Assembly: GCF_002934005.1 (NCBI RefSeq)
Contig: NZ_PGEM01000025.1
Coordinates: 106,586 to 144,517, forward strand
DNA: 37,932 bases
Direction: 5' to 3'
DNA from: Cuspidothrix issatschenkoi CHARLIE-1
GTDB taxonomy: Bacteria; Cyanobacteriota; Cyanobacteriia; Cyanobacteriales; Nostocaceae
Of the stretch, positions 15,787-25,345 are shown one piece after another (the stretch's first letter is position 1; every line of letters starts with the position of its first letter). The position numbers and the translations under genes were made by a program. The notes below the pieces were generated by a model. It ran no database searches. It was given only the letters and a program-made list of their open reading frames with translations, and was not told the DNA's origin.

Positions 15787-16890
15787 TTAACATATTCTTG
15801 GCAGTTGATCTCCTACTAACATATCAATGATTCTTTCCGCACCAAAGGCAGTTTTTAATAATACTATTCCTGGTGGGTTGGTGATAATTTGACCGATGAT
15901 AGATGCGTCTTTTCCTGTGGGATGATTTCGCATGGTTTCTAAGATTAAATCAGCTTTTTCTGGAGGTGCAACAATGACTAATTTTCCTTCATTAGCTAAA
16001 TATAAGGGTTCTAAACCTAATATTTCACACACTCCATTTACTTCTTCTCTAATAGGAATTGCATTTTCATTGATACGTATTCCTAAATTAGATGTTTGGG
16101 CAAATTCATTTAATACTGTGGCTAAACCTCCTCTAGTTGCATCGCGCATGGCGTGAATTTGTGGACAAACTTTGATAATTTCTGCAACTAATTCATGTAA
16201 TGGTTGACAGTCGCTTTCTATATCTGTTTCTAATGCTAATTCTCCCCTAGCAATTAATATTGCTGTTCCATGATTTCCTATCTCTCCATTAATAATTACC
16301 ACATCTCCTGGTTGAATATGGCGGGGAGAAATATCAATTCCTGGGGGAATTATGCCAATACCAGCAGTATTTATAAATAATTTATCAGCACAGCCTCTAT
16401 TAACAACTTTGGTGTCTCCTGTAACTATTTGCACTCCAGCTTTTTTGGCTGCTTTTTGCATACTAGCCACAACTTTTCTTAATGTTTCTATGGGTAAACC
16501 TTCTTCTAAAATCATGCTACAAGTGAGGTATAAAGGTTTTGCCCCACTCACTGCTAAATCATTAATTGTGCCATTAATAGCGAGTTCTCCTATGTCTGAA
16601 CCAGGAAAAAATAAGGGATCTACTACATAGGAATCTGTGGTAAATGCTAATCTATTCCCATGTTGAGAAAAATTGTATAAATCAAATGTGGCTTGGTCTT
16701 CTAATTGTGATAAAATGGGATTATCAAAACTTTTTACAAAGATATTGGCGATTAAATCTCTCATGGCTTTGCCACCACTACCATGAGATAAATTAATGTG
16801 AGTATCTTTAATTTGGGAAGGACGACGGCGGGCAGTTTCTATTTTTTCAAAAAGCGGATTTTGATATTCTTTATTTTCGTAATTGTTCAT
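15787..16890 (-). CDS. hypE: Hydrogenase maturation factor HypE (carbamoyl dehydratase)
   Basis: A 367-residue protein that accepts the carbamoyl group from HypF on its C-terminal cysteine and dehydrates it in an ATP-dependent way to a thiocyanate, the source of the CN ligands on the hydrogenase iron. The C-terminus ends exactly in PRIC, with the acceptor Cys as last residue. The PurM/AIR-synthase-like ATP-binding fold shows SHGSGGKAMRDLI near the N-terminus, FTTDSYVVDPLFFPG, VTGDTKVVNRG and DATRGGLATVLNEFA. I prefer the ATG at 16890 (MNNYENKEY); an ATG 16 codons upstream gives a hydrophobic leader not expected for HypE. Neither has a clear ribosome site. Confidence 0.96.
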   Translation of the reverse strand: MNNYENKEYQNPLFEKIETARRRPSQIKDTHINLSHGSGGKAMRDLIANIFVKSFDNPILSQLEDQATFDLYNFSQHGNRLAFTTDSYVVDPLFFPGSDIGELAINGTINDLAVSGAKPLYLTCSMILEEGLPIETLRKVVASMQKAAKKAGVQIVTGDTKVVNRGCADKLFINTAGIGIIPPGIDISPRHIQPGDVVIINGEIGNHGTAILIARGELALETDIESDCQPLHELVAEIIKVCPQIHAMRDATRGGLATVLNEFAQTSNLGIRINENAIPIREEVNGVCEILGLEPLYLANEGKLVIVAPPEKADLILETMRNHPTGKDASIIGQIITNPPGIVLLKTAFGAERIIDMLVGDQLPRIC

Positions 16891-16957
16891 AATTTTTAGC
16901 AATTTGTACAGTGACAAAAGGCATATTTTTGACCTCATTTTCTAGGGTTTTCTGGCT

Positions 16958-18103
16958 TTAAGAAACGGCTATTTTCTCCTTTTCAGCTATTTTTTTAGCC
17001 ATTGTTGAAAGTCGCCCATATTTGTAATATGCTGCACAAGCACCTTCGGAAGAAACCATACAAGTTCCTATGGGTGTTTCTGGTGTACAAGCTGTTCCAA
17101 ATACTTTACATTGCCAAGGTTTTAAAACTCCTTTGAGAATTTCTCCACATTGACAGGCTTTATGATCTGCTACTTTTAAATTAGGAATAGTAAATTTCAC
17201 TTCAGCATCAAATTGGGCATATTCTTCGCGTATTTTAAAACCAGAATTTGGTATTTCTCCTAAACCTCGCCATTCAAATTTTTCTCGCACTGTAAAAACT
17301 TGATTCATAGCTTGTAAAGCGTTTTTATTGCCATTAGGTTCTACCAAACGATTATATTGATTTTCCACTTCACAACGATTTTCTACTATTTGTTTTAACA
17401 ACATCCAAATAGATTGAAAAATGTCTAGTGGTTCAAAACCAGAAATAACAATTGGTTTATGATATTCTTGGGAAATAAACTCATAAGGTTCTGTTCCTAT
17501 TACCATACTTACATGACCTGGACCAACAAAACCATCAAGTTCTAAATCAGGATTATTTAATAATGCTTTTAATGCCGGAATTACTAATACATGATTAGAA
17601 AACATACTAAAATTAGTAATATTTTCTGCGGCTGCTTGGAGAATAGTAAATGCGGTACTAGGGGCGGTAGTTTCAAAGCCTAAACCGAAGAAAACTATTT
17701 CTTTATGGGGGTTTTCTTTGGCTATTTTCAGGCTATCTAATGGTGAATAAACCATACGAATATCTGCACCTTGGGCTTTAGCTTGTAAAAGGCTAATTTT
17801 TGAACCAGGTACACGCATCGTATCACCAAATGTGGTAAAGATGATATCAGGGTTTTGACAAAGGGCGATCGCTTCATCTATTCTACCTTTAGGCATCACA
17901 CACACTGGACAACCAGGCCCATGAATTAATTCAATATTATGCGGTAATATTTCTTCAATTCCATATTTAAAAATTGAATGGGTATGCCCGCCGCATACTT
18001 CCATTATTTTTAAATGTCTATCTATTTCTTGGCTGAGTTTGGCAATTTCTTTTTGTAAAGCGAGGGCTTTTTCTGGGTTGCGAAATTCGTTTACATATTT
18101 CAT
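16958..18103 (-). CDS. hypD: Hydrogenase maturation factor HypD
   Basis: A 381-residue [4Fe-4S] protein that, with HypC, is the scaffold on which the Fe(CN)2CO unit is assembled. Typical motifs are MEVCGGHTH (the conserved CGGHTH near residues 38-43), HGPGCPVCVMP (iron-binding CxxC), FGLGFETTAPSTA, and GPGHVSMVIG. The C-terminal cluster-binding cysteines lie in KACQCGEIL, CKVFGTACTPETPIGTCMVS and EGACAAYYKYGR. Length is normal. The gap to hypE is 67 bp from the chosen hypE start. A short tandem repeat sits between hypD and hypC. Confidence 0.97.
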   Translation of the reverse strand: MKYVNEFRNPEKALALQKEIAKLSQEIDRHLKIMEVCGGHTHSIFKYGIEEILPHNIELIHGPGCPVCVMPKGRIDEAIALCQNPDIIFTTFGDTMRVPGSKISLLQAKAQGADIRMVYSPLDSLKIAKENPHKEIVFFGLGFETTAPSTAFTILQAAAENITNFSMFSNHVLVIPALKALLNNPDLELDGFVGPGHVSMVIGTEPYEFISQEYHKPIVISGFEPLDIFQSIWMLLKQIVENRCEVENQYNRLVEPNGNKNALQAMNQVFTVREKFEWRGLGEIPNSGFKIREEYAQFDAEVKFTIPNLKVADHKACQCGEILKGVLKPWQCKVFGTACTPETPIGTCMVSSEGACAAYYKYGRLSTMAKKIAEKEKIAVS

Positions 18104-18137
18104 ATCAATTTTAGATTAGCAAAAAGCAGTAAAATTT

Positions 18138-18168
18138 AAACGCAGATGTACGCAGATTAACGCAGATA
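18138..18168. repeat. Short tandem repeat (ACGCAGAT) between hypC and hypD
   Basis: Three units of an ~11-base repeat (AAACGCAGAT, TACGCAGAT, TAACGCAGAT) fill half of the 66-bp gap between hypC and hypD and run up to the hypC stop codon. This is another cyanobacterial STRR-type sequence, inside an operon. Confidence 0.8.
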
Positions 18169-18169
18169 A

Positions 18170-18415
18170 TTAATGTAAGGCTGCTATTTCTTGTAATAGT
18201 TGTAAGGTTTCTGCTGCTTCTTGTTCGTTAATTCTATTCATCGCAAAACCAACATGAACTAATACCCAATCTCCTATACATTTTTCTGGTGGATGTTCTT
18301 CGTCAACTATACAAGCTATGTTTACTTGTCTTTTGACTCCTCCCACATTTACCATTGCTAATTTATATTCAATATTGGTTATTTCAGTTATTTGTCCGGG
18401 TATTCCTAAACACAT
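18170..18415 (-). CDS. hypC: Hydrogenase assembly chaperone HypC
   Basis: An 81-residue chaperone of the HypC/HybG/HupF family. It begins with MCLGIPG, whose Cys2 binds the iron centre and the hydrogenase large-subunit precursor. It has a beta-barrel pattern (YKLAMVNVGGVKRQVNIACI) and the conserved DWVLVHVGFAMNRINEQEA segment. It forms a complex with HypD and hands the Fe(CN)2CO group to the hydrogenase. The 16-bp gap after hypF indicates cotranscription. Confidence 0.97.
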   Translation of the reverse strand: MCLGIPGQITEITNIEYKLAMVNVGGVKRQVNIACIVDEEHPPEKCIGDWVLVHVGFAMNRINEQEAAETLQLLQEIAALH

Positions 18416-18431
18416 TTTAATTTTCCTTTTT

Positions 18432-20777
18432 TTAAGATTTTAGATATTTAGCGGCAGTAATTACACTTTGTCCTAATGATAATCCTCCATCATTTGTAGG
18501 TACTATACTATGAGTTAACACATTAATTTCTAATTTTTCTAAGCGCATTTTTACTTGTTGTAATAAAATTTGATTTTGAAATACTCCTCCTGTTAATGCT
18601 ACTTGATGAAATTGATGTTCCTGCCGTAATTGTTTAATTATTGTGACAATGAGTATGGCTAAACTTTGATGAAATCTGGCAGCTATTTCTGATGGTAAAA
18701 CTTGCTGTTTAACATCATTGAGTATTTCTCGCCATGTTAGAGATGTATCTATATAATAAATATTAGCTGATTTTTCAAACTTAAAGGAATAATTTAGACT
18801 TTCTTTATCATTGTTTAATATATTTACATTGGCTATAGCTTCCATTTCTATGGCTGCTTGTCCTTCATAACTGCATTGTTCTCTACAAATACCTATTGCG
18901 GATGCAACTGCATCAAATAATCTGCCTACTGATGATGTTAAGGGCGAATTAATACCTTTCTCTATGATTTGTTTGAGTAATTTGGGGTTTTTAGTTTCTA
19001 AAAATTTGATAATTTCTAAATCACTATATTTTTCTTGTACTTCTTCCCAAGTAAACGCATTATTTAATTGAGAAAATGTATTTCTCCAAGGTTGATAAAT
19101 TGCCTGTGATCCTCCTATCATAGGTATTGGTTTAAATGTGGCTAATCTTTGAAAATTAACATAATCTGCTAATAAAAATTCTCCTCCCCATAATGTACCA
19201 TCTTCACCATATCCTAAACCATCAAATGCTATTCCCAATACTGGTTTTGTATCTAAGGAAATTTGATTTTCTGCCATGCAAGCTGCAATATGGGCGTGAT
19301 GATGTTGAATTTCTACTAATTGAAGATTATTAACTGTTGCTAATTCTTTACCCAGTTTAGAAGATAGATATTCTGGATGTTTATCAATAGCAATTATTTG
19401 TGGTTGATGTTGAAATAAATTCAGATATAAGTTTAATGTTTCTTGATAAGCATTAAAAGCCGCCCCATTTTCTAAATCGCCTAAATGTTGTGATAAAATT
19501 ACCTCACCTTCTCTTAATAAACAAAAGGTATTTTTTAACTCACTACCCATTGCTAAAATAGGCGGTAAATTGGCAAATCCTGATGGTAAAATAATTGGTG
19601 CTGGTGCATATCCTCTAGCGCGTCTAAGAGTTTGTATTTTATTATCAATAACTCTCACTACAGAATCATCTACTCTATTGAGAATATCACGATTGTGTAA
19701 TAATAAATAATCAGCTATTTTCCATAATTTATATTTAGCATCTTCATTATTTATGCATTGTGGTTCATCGGAAATATTACCGCTAGTTAAGACTATCGGG
19801 TTTTTCATTCTTCTGAGAATTAAATGATGTAAAGGAGTATAGGGTAACATAAACCCCAAGGTGTTTTGTCCTGGTGCTATGGCAAATGACAATTTACTAT
19901 CATCCTTAATTTTTAATAAAACAATAGGTGCTACTGGACTATTTAATAATTCTGTTTCCAAATCATTAATATGACAATATTGAGAAATAATGTCAATATC
20001 TCTAGCCATTAAAGCAAAAGGTTTATGATAGCGTTGTTTGCGACTTCTGAGTTTTAAAACTGCATTTTCTAAAGTTGCATCACAAGCTAAATGAAAACCT
20101 CCCAAACCTTTAATAGCAACAATTTTACCCTTTTGTAATAAAGTACAAACTGCATCCACATCATCTAATATCGAAAACATATCAGAACTGATAACTTTAC
20201 CATCAGCACGTTCTAACCATGCGCGTGGACCACAGGTAAAACAAGCTACAGGTTGGGCATGAAAACGCCTATTTTCTACATTTTGATATTCCTTTTCACA
20301 TTCCTTACACATCGAAAAATTAACCATACTCGTATGATTTCTATCGTAAGGAATAGCACTAATAATAGTTAACCTGGGACCACAATGAGTACAGTTAGTA
20401 AAAGGATAACGAAAATAGCGACTAAAAGGATCAAAAATATCCTTTTGACACTGAGGACAAATAGCAGCATCAGGCGAAATTTCTGTTTTCATCAGAGTAT
20501 TCAAACTATGAGAAATCACGAAATCATCAAAGTTAAATTCTCCTAAATATTGACTTCTTACTAATTCATTAATTTTCGCCAAGAGTGGAGATTCTAAATA
20601 TAATTTATTGACAAATTCTGTAATTTTTTCCTCACTTCCAGAAACACGAATTAAAACCCCTTCCCCATCATTACAAACATCACCTTTCAACCCACAACTT
20701 TTAGCTAAACGATAAACAGTAGGACGAAAACCCACACCTTGAACAGTACCCTTAACCCTAATTTCTTCAATAGACAT
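18432..20777 (-). CDS. hypF: Carbamoyltransferase HypF
   Basis: A 781-residue enzyme that transfers the carbamoyl group of carbamoyl phosphate, via carbamoyl-AMP, to the HypE C-terminal Cys. Domains in order: acylphosphatase (about 1-90; VKGTVQGVGFRPTVYRLA with catalytic Arg, and VCNDGEG with catalytic Asn); two zinc fingers (CPQCQKDIF...CTHCGPR, then CKECEKEY...CFTCGPR, about 100-180); a YrdC-like domain (KGLGGFHLACDA, then KPFALMARD); and a Kae1-like C-terminal domain (EIQHHHAHIAACM with metal-binding His, AFDGLGYGEDGTLWGGEFL, ALTGGVFQN). I chose the ATG at 20777 (MSIEEIRVKG); the longer frame would use a TTG at 20789. It is the first gene of the hyp cluster. Confidence 0.97.
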   Translation of the reverse strand: MSIEEIRVKGTVQGVGFRPTVYRLAKSCGLKGDVCNDGEGVLIRVSGSEEKITEFVNKLYLESPLLAKINELVRSQYLGEFNFDDFVISHSLNTLMKTEISPDAAICPQCQKDIFDPFSRYFRYPFTNCTHCGPRLTIISAIPYDRNHTSMVNFSMCKECEKEYQNVENRRFHAQPVACFTCGPRAWLERADGKVISSDMFSILDDVDAVCTLLQKGKIVAIKGLGGFHLACDATLENAVLKLRSRKQRYHKPFALMARDIDIISQYCHINDLETELLNSPVAPIVLLKIKDDSKLSFAIAPGQNTLGFMLPYTPLHHLILRRMKNPIVLTSGNISDEPQCINNEDAKYKLWKIADYLLLHNRDILNRVDDSVVRVIDNKIQTLRRARGYAPAPIILPSGFANLPPILAMGSELKNTFCLLREGEVILSQHLGDLENGAAFNAYQETLNLYLNLFQHQPQIIAIDKHPEYLSSKLGKELATVNNLQLVEIQHHHAHIAACMAENQISLDTKPVLGIAFDGLGYGEDGTLWGGEFLLADYVNFQRLATFKPIPMIGGSQAIYQPWRNTFSQLNNAFTWEEVQEKYSDLEIIKFLETKNPKLLKQIIEKGINSPLTSSVGRLFDAVASAIGICREQCSYEGQAAIEMEAIANVNILNNDKESLNYSFKFEKSANIYYIDTSLTWREILNDVKQQVLPSEIAARFHQSLAILIVTIIKQLRQEHQFHQVALTGGVFQNQILLQQVKMRLEKLEINVLTHSIVPTNDGGLSLGQSVITAAKYLKS

Positions 20778-20808
20778 ATAAAAACCCAAATAATAATTTA
20801 TTCACTTA

Positions 20809-20838
20809 ACTCTGTGTCCTCTGTGCCTCTGTGGTTCG
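20809..20838. repeat. 30-bp dispersed repeat, copy B (before hypF)
   Basis: Identical over 30 bases to the reverse complement of 14863-14892. It lies 32 bp upstream of the hypF start codon, so it falls in the hypF leader or promoter. Confidence 0.85.
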
Positions 20839-20914
20839 TGACAAAATCTCCAACTTCTTTTGATAAACTCATAAATAAATTATCAATGAATCTCAGAAAA
20901 CGGGAATCTGAAAA

Positions 20915-21217
20915 TTACCAAATTAAAACCCGATTATTACAAGAATCAGAAACTACCATATTTTTACCACAAGTTTTAATTCCATAACACCAATTTAAAC
21001 TTTGTCGGGTTGGTAGTCCAAAATTATGGTTTTCACTCTTACTGATAAAACTATCTTGTCCCCAAACAGCATCAACATCCGCACTTTGTAATAATAAGAT
21101 AGACTCCCGCTTTTTCCATGCTAACAAACGAGAATTAGCCGTATCCGCAACTATTAAATAATCTCCCCAAATATCTACACCATAGGGCATACTTAAAATT
21201 CTACAATATTTGTGACA
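20915..21217 (-). pseudogene. C-terminal remnant of an NHL-repeat protein
   Basis: About 91-100 codons encode the end of an NHL-repeat beta-propeller: ILSMPYGVDIWGDYLIVADT, NSRLLAWK, a central AVWGQDSFI, then GKNMVVSDSCNNRVLIW and stop. The frame continues a few codons upstream of the ATG at 21190, to a stop at 21218, which suggests the rest of the gene is missing. From established knowledge of the Nostoc PCC 7120 extended hyp operon, an NHL-repeat protein gene lies directly upstream of hypF. This fragment sits in the same place and orientation, so I read it as the decayed remainder of that gene. Confidence 0.7.
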
Positions 21218-21240
21218 TCATTTGCTTTAAAAATAAGGAT

Positions 21241-21297
21241 AAAATTAAAACTAAAATCGCCAAAACCATTAATGAGTAAGGATTTTGGCGATTTTAG
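21241..21297 (-). terminator. Strong rho-independent-type terminator downstream of trmFO
   Basis: CTAAAATCGCCAAAACC (21251-21267) pairs with GGATTTTGGCGATTTTAG (21280-21297), about 16 base pairs with one bulge and a 12-base loop. On the minus strand the stem is followed by TTTTAATTTTAT, the expected U-run. It lies ~115 bp past the trmFO stop. Confidence 0.75.
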
Positions 21298-21356
21298 CCC
21301 TGAATAAAAAATGGACAGTAATTCTTTAAAATGGACAATAATTATTTAATGGACAT

Positions 21357-21415
21357 CCTGACTCGGTGACTCGGTGACTCCTAGCCCTCACAGACAACTT
21401 TTTCAGCAAACCTTA
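21357..21415. repeat. Terminal-repeat copy plus GACTCGGT tandem repeat at the trmFO 3' end
   Basis: Read on the minus strand, 21415-21386 is TAAGGTTTGCTGAAAAAG plus GTTGTCTGTGAGG, the same sequence as the plus strand at 37870-37899 and related to 23175-23145. It is followed by ACTCGGTG/ACTCCTA-type repeats (21357-21384). The TAA at its beginning is the trmFO stop codon. Next to it, 21310-21355 holds two or three degenerate ~20-bp units containing ATGGACA. Confidence 0.8.
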
Positions 21416-22726
21416 AAAAGTTGATTTCCATGCGGCTAAATCTGCTAAGGATCTATCCCGGTAACGTCCATATTTTTCTGGTTTACTCTTAATTCTTACA
21501 CCCAAATCTGGAACAATCCCAAAATTAGGGGCCATTGGTTGAAAATGTTTTGGTTCAGCAGAACTGATAAACTCAAATAATGCCCCCATCATAGTGGTAT
21601 TAGGTAATATTAAAGGTTCTTTTCCTAAAGCTATTCTCGCTGCATTTGTTCCTGCTAACCAACCTCCAGCAGATGCTGCTGTATAACCTTCTGTTCCTAT
21701 TAACTGTCCTGCCGCTAATAAATTAGCACGATCTTTAAATTGCAAACTTGGTAACATTAATTGGGGTGCATTTAAAAATGTATTGCGGTGCATGACTCCT
21801 AATCTGACAAATTCCGCTTTTTCTAAACCAGGTATCATTTGAAAAACTCGTTTCTGTTCACCCCAACGCAAATTAGTTTGAAAACCGACCATATTCCAAA
21901 GTTGACCGGCTTTATCTTCTTGTCTCAATTGCACAACCGCATAATTACGTTCTCCCGTGCGATGATCAGATAAACCCACTGGTTTGAGGGGACCATAGCG
22001 CATGGTATCTTCTCCCCGTCGTGCCATTTCTTCAATTGGTAAACAAGCTTCAAAAAATTTCGCTGTTTCCTTTTCAAAGTCTTTTAATTCTGTTTGTTCC
22101 GCTTGACAAAGTGCCGAGTAAAAATGTAAATATTGTTCTTTATTCATAGGACAATTCAGATAAGCCGCTTCACCCTTGTCATAGCGAGAAGCCATAAAAG
22201 CAATATCTTTATTAATAGAATCTCCTAAAATAATCGGACTGGCCGCATCAAAAAAGTTGAGATATTCTAAGCCTGTAAAACGCTGTAAATCTGCCGATAA
22301 ATCAGGACTTGTTAAGGGTCCAGAAGCTAAAACAACGATACCTTCAGGAATTTCTCTAACTTCACCACGACGAAAATCAATTAATGGATGATTTGCCAAA
22401 GTTTGGGTTAAATCTTCCCCAAATTGTCCCCTATCAACTGCTAAAGCACCACCGGCGGGTACTGCGTGTTCATCTGCTTTAGTGATGATAATAGAACCGA
22501 GTTGGCGAAGTTCTTCGTGTAATAGTCCTGCTGCGCGATCGCTTGCCATAGCCCCGAAAGAGTTACTACAGACCAATTCAGCCAAATTTTCCGTATGATG
22601 GGCAGGGCTGAAGCGTTTAGGGCGCATCTCGTGGAGAATCACAGGAATACCAGCTTGGGCTATTTGCCATGCTGCTTCTGTACCTGCCAGTCCGCCGCCT
22701 ATTACTTGTATGGGTTCTTGTGTCAT
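21413..22726 (-). CDS. trmFO: Methylenetetrahydrofolate-tRNA (uracil-5-)-methyltransferase
   Basis: A 437-residue folate- and FAD-dependent enzyme that methylates U54 in the T-loop of tRNA (formerly Gid). The FAD-binding Rossmann motif is [16 protein letters not shown] directly after the start (MTQEPIQ). Typical GidA-like segments follow: [48 protein letters not shown] and [21 protein letters not shown] chose the ATG at 22726; the frame extends 26 codons upstream, but that leader is not part of the family. Length agrees with bacterial TrmFO. Its stop codon coincides with the first bases of a repeat element, and a strong hairpin terminator follows at 21241-21297. Confidence 0.96.
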   Translation of the reverse strand: MTQEPIQVIGGGLAGTEAAWQIAQAGIPVILHEMRPKRFSPAHHTENLAELVCSNSFGAMASDRAAGLLHEELRQLGSIIITKADEHAVPAGGALAVDRGQFGEDLTQTLANHPLIDFRRGEVREIPEGIVVLASGPLTSPDLSADLQRFTGLEYLNFFDAASPIILGDSINKDIAFMASRYDKGEAAYLNCPMNKEQYLHFYSALCQAEQTELKDFEKETAKFFEACLPIEEMARRGEDTMRYGPLKPVGLSDHRTGERNYAVVQLRQEDKAGQLWNMVGFQTNLRWGEQKRVFQMIPGLEKAEFVRLGVMHRNTFLNAPQLMLPSLQFKDRANLLAAGQLIGTEGYTAASAGGWLAGTNAARIALGKEPLILPNTTMMGALFEFISSAEPKHFQPMAPNFGIVPDLGVRIKSKPEKYGRYRDRSLADLAAWKSTF

Positions 22727-22814
22727 AGTTGTTTTTTTGTGCTTTTTTATGATTGCTTTGGTCATAATAACAATTACAGCAGTTTCCGAAGATATGAGGT
22801 ACACATTTTCTAAA

Positions 22815-23172
<358 letters not shown>

Positions 23173-23175
<3 letters not shown>

Positions 23176-25284
23176 AATATTCAGTCCTACAAGTTGAAAA
23201 GCCTGTTTAATACCTACATTCATTGGTAATTTTTGTTCTTTTGCATATAATTCTGTAGCTTTACTATAAGCAGATAACATTTCTCGGCAGTTTTCTACCT
23301 GTCCATCTTGACCTTTAATATTCAGCAATACCCAGCCTAAATTATGATAGGCTTCAGCATAAATAGGATTATACTTAATTGCTTTTTCAAGATATAACTT
23401 TGCCTTCTGCCATTCTCCTATTTGGGCATATAAAGTACCGAGGCGAAATAAAATAAAGGCTTGAGGTGTAAATTTTTGTAGATAATTGTCATAGATTTGA
23501 ATGGCACTTTGATAATTTTGTAAATTTTCCTGAGTAATGGCGTGATTAATTAATACCCAATCTATAATTGATCCTTGATGACTAGCTTTTTCAAAACTGC
23601 TCATAGCATCTTGCCATAAATATTTAGTTGCTTCTCTCCAACCTTTTAAACCCCAAGCCATAGCACTATCAGGAACTTGATTAATGAATTCTTCAATTCT
23701 TCTATCTATATCATTAGCTTGTTTAGTGACAACGGCTTTTTCTAAAGCTATAATCAAATAAGGATATAGGCTAGATTGTAACTCTTTTCCATGACTATTT
23801 GGCTGATTCTGTAATTTAAATATTGCTTGTGTAGCTGCACGAATAGCTAATTTCCATTCTTGTTGCTGTATATATATCCAAGCTTGTAAACCCAAAGCAA
23901 AGGTAGAATCGGGCTGTAATTGCAATGCTTTATTTACTGTATTCTCTGCGTCTTCCCATTTACCAGATTTACCTAATGCCCAAGCAAAATTAGCTTGTAT
24001 CCAAGCCTCATGGGGAGCTAGTTGGGCGGCTTGTTGTAAATTCTTAACTGCTTCTTGCCAATTTTTTTGACGGCAATTAATCAATCCTAAAACGCCGTAA
24101 CCTCTGCCATCATTGGGTTGTAATTGAATGGCTATTTTTGCAGCTATTTCTGCTTGTTGATCATCAAGATATATTTGTAATAATGCTAGTTCTACGGCTG
24201 CTTCTCCATGATCTGGTGCTAGTTGCAAATATTTTTGATATGCTTGAACCGCATCAGCTATTTGACCTTGTTTGACTAATTCTTTGGCTCGTTGATGTTG
24301 AGGAGAAATAAATTTACCTTGAAGTGCATTAATTAATTCATCAGCCGTTTGAAATCTATCCTCTATTCTAAATTGCATTCCTGCGAGAATAACTTTTTCT
24401 ATTAAAGAACTTAAATCAGGGCGTAGTTGTCGGGGTGACACTAATTTATCCACAGAACTACCTTGTAAAAAAGCAGTGGCTCTATCCGTGGCTTCTATTG
24501 GTAATTTTCCTGTTAATAATTCATACATTGATGCACATAAAGCATAAAGGTCTGTACTGGGAAAACGCTTACTTTTTTGAATGTATTGTTCATAAGGTGC
24601 ATATCCAGGAGTTAATATTCGGGTCATATCCCCAGTTTGACCGGCAATAAATTCTCTAGCTGCGCCAAAATCAATTAATACAGCTTTATCGGGAGAGACA
24701 ATAATAATATTTTCTGGTTTGATGTCTCGATGCAGTAAATTATGACTATGAATAACTTTTAAAGCCTCGGCAATTTGCACAAAATAATTTTTAACTTGAT
24801 TTTCTGCTAGTGGTCCTGTTTCTAGCAATATTTTATCTAATGATTTACCAACAAGTAATTCCATTACCATGTATGCGGTATCATTTTCTGTAAACCACTC
24901 ATAAATTTTGGCGATATGAGGATGAACACATCTTTGTAAATAGTTAGCCTCCGATTGAAACTGTTGCAGTTGTTGTTGACGCTGCATAGGGGTAATGGAC
25001 ATTGGCCACAAAACTGTATTACCTTGTCTAGCAGCATTTTCTGGCCATAATTCTTTAATGGCAACTTGGGTAGAGTTGGAGATACAAGTAGCTGCATAAG
25101 TAATACCAAACCCACCTTGTCCTAATATGTTATCTATTCTATATCTGCGATTCCCTAATAATGTTCCTGGGGATAAATGCAGATTTGATATAGTGGAAGA
25201 GGAGGTTAAAGGTGTACCGCAAGCGATACAGCTAGTTTCATAATCGTAGTTATCTGTAAGACAGGTTGGACATTGAATAGACAT
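23173..25284 (-). CDS. Serine/threonine protein kinase with zinc ribbon and TPR array
   Basis: A 703-residue eukaryotic-like kinase. Residues 5-22 form a zinc ribbon (Cys5, Cys8, Cys19, Cys22). The kinase domain (about 48-325) is complete: glycine loop GQGGFG (55-60), VAIK with Lys77, catalytic HRDIKPEN (185-192), metal-binding DFG (205-207), and PGYAPYEQY after the activation loop. Residues ~330-700 are TPR-like helical repeats (AYQKYLQLAPDHGEAAVELA; KNWQEAVKNLQQAAQLAPHE; GEWQKAKLYLEKAIKYNPIY), likely for protein docking. No transmembrane helix is present, so it is cytoplasmic. It is the last gene of an eleven-gene co-directional series with a PP2C phosphatase, FHA and VWA proteins. The stop codon TAG is the first three bases of a repeat end, so the native C-terminus may have been altered. 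Confidence 0.93.
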
Positions 25285-25312
25285 AATTGATAATTGGTAA
25301 TGAATGAGTATA

Positions 25313-25345
25313 AGATCCCCGACTTCTTTAAGAAGTCGGGGATCT
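25313..25345. repeat. Palindromic repeat (GATCCCCGACTTC family), copy 4
   Basis: AGATCCCCGACTTCTT and AAGAAGTCGGGGATCT form a near-perfect 33-base palindrome in the 59-bp gap between the PP2C and kinase genes. It overlaps the last two bases of the PP2C stop codon (TAG, 25346-25344). As a hairpin it would attenuate read-through into the kinase gene. Confidence 0.9.

Noticed and set aside
20739-20987. 82-codon plus-strand frame across the hypF start and the NHL remnant
   Set aside because: It translates the 30-bp repeat and the antisense of two recognised genes; no family resemblance.
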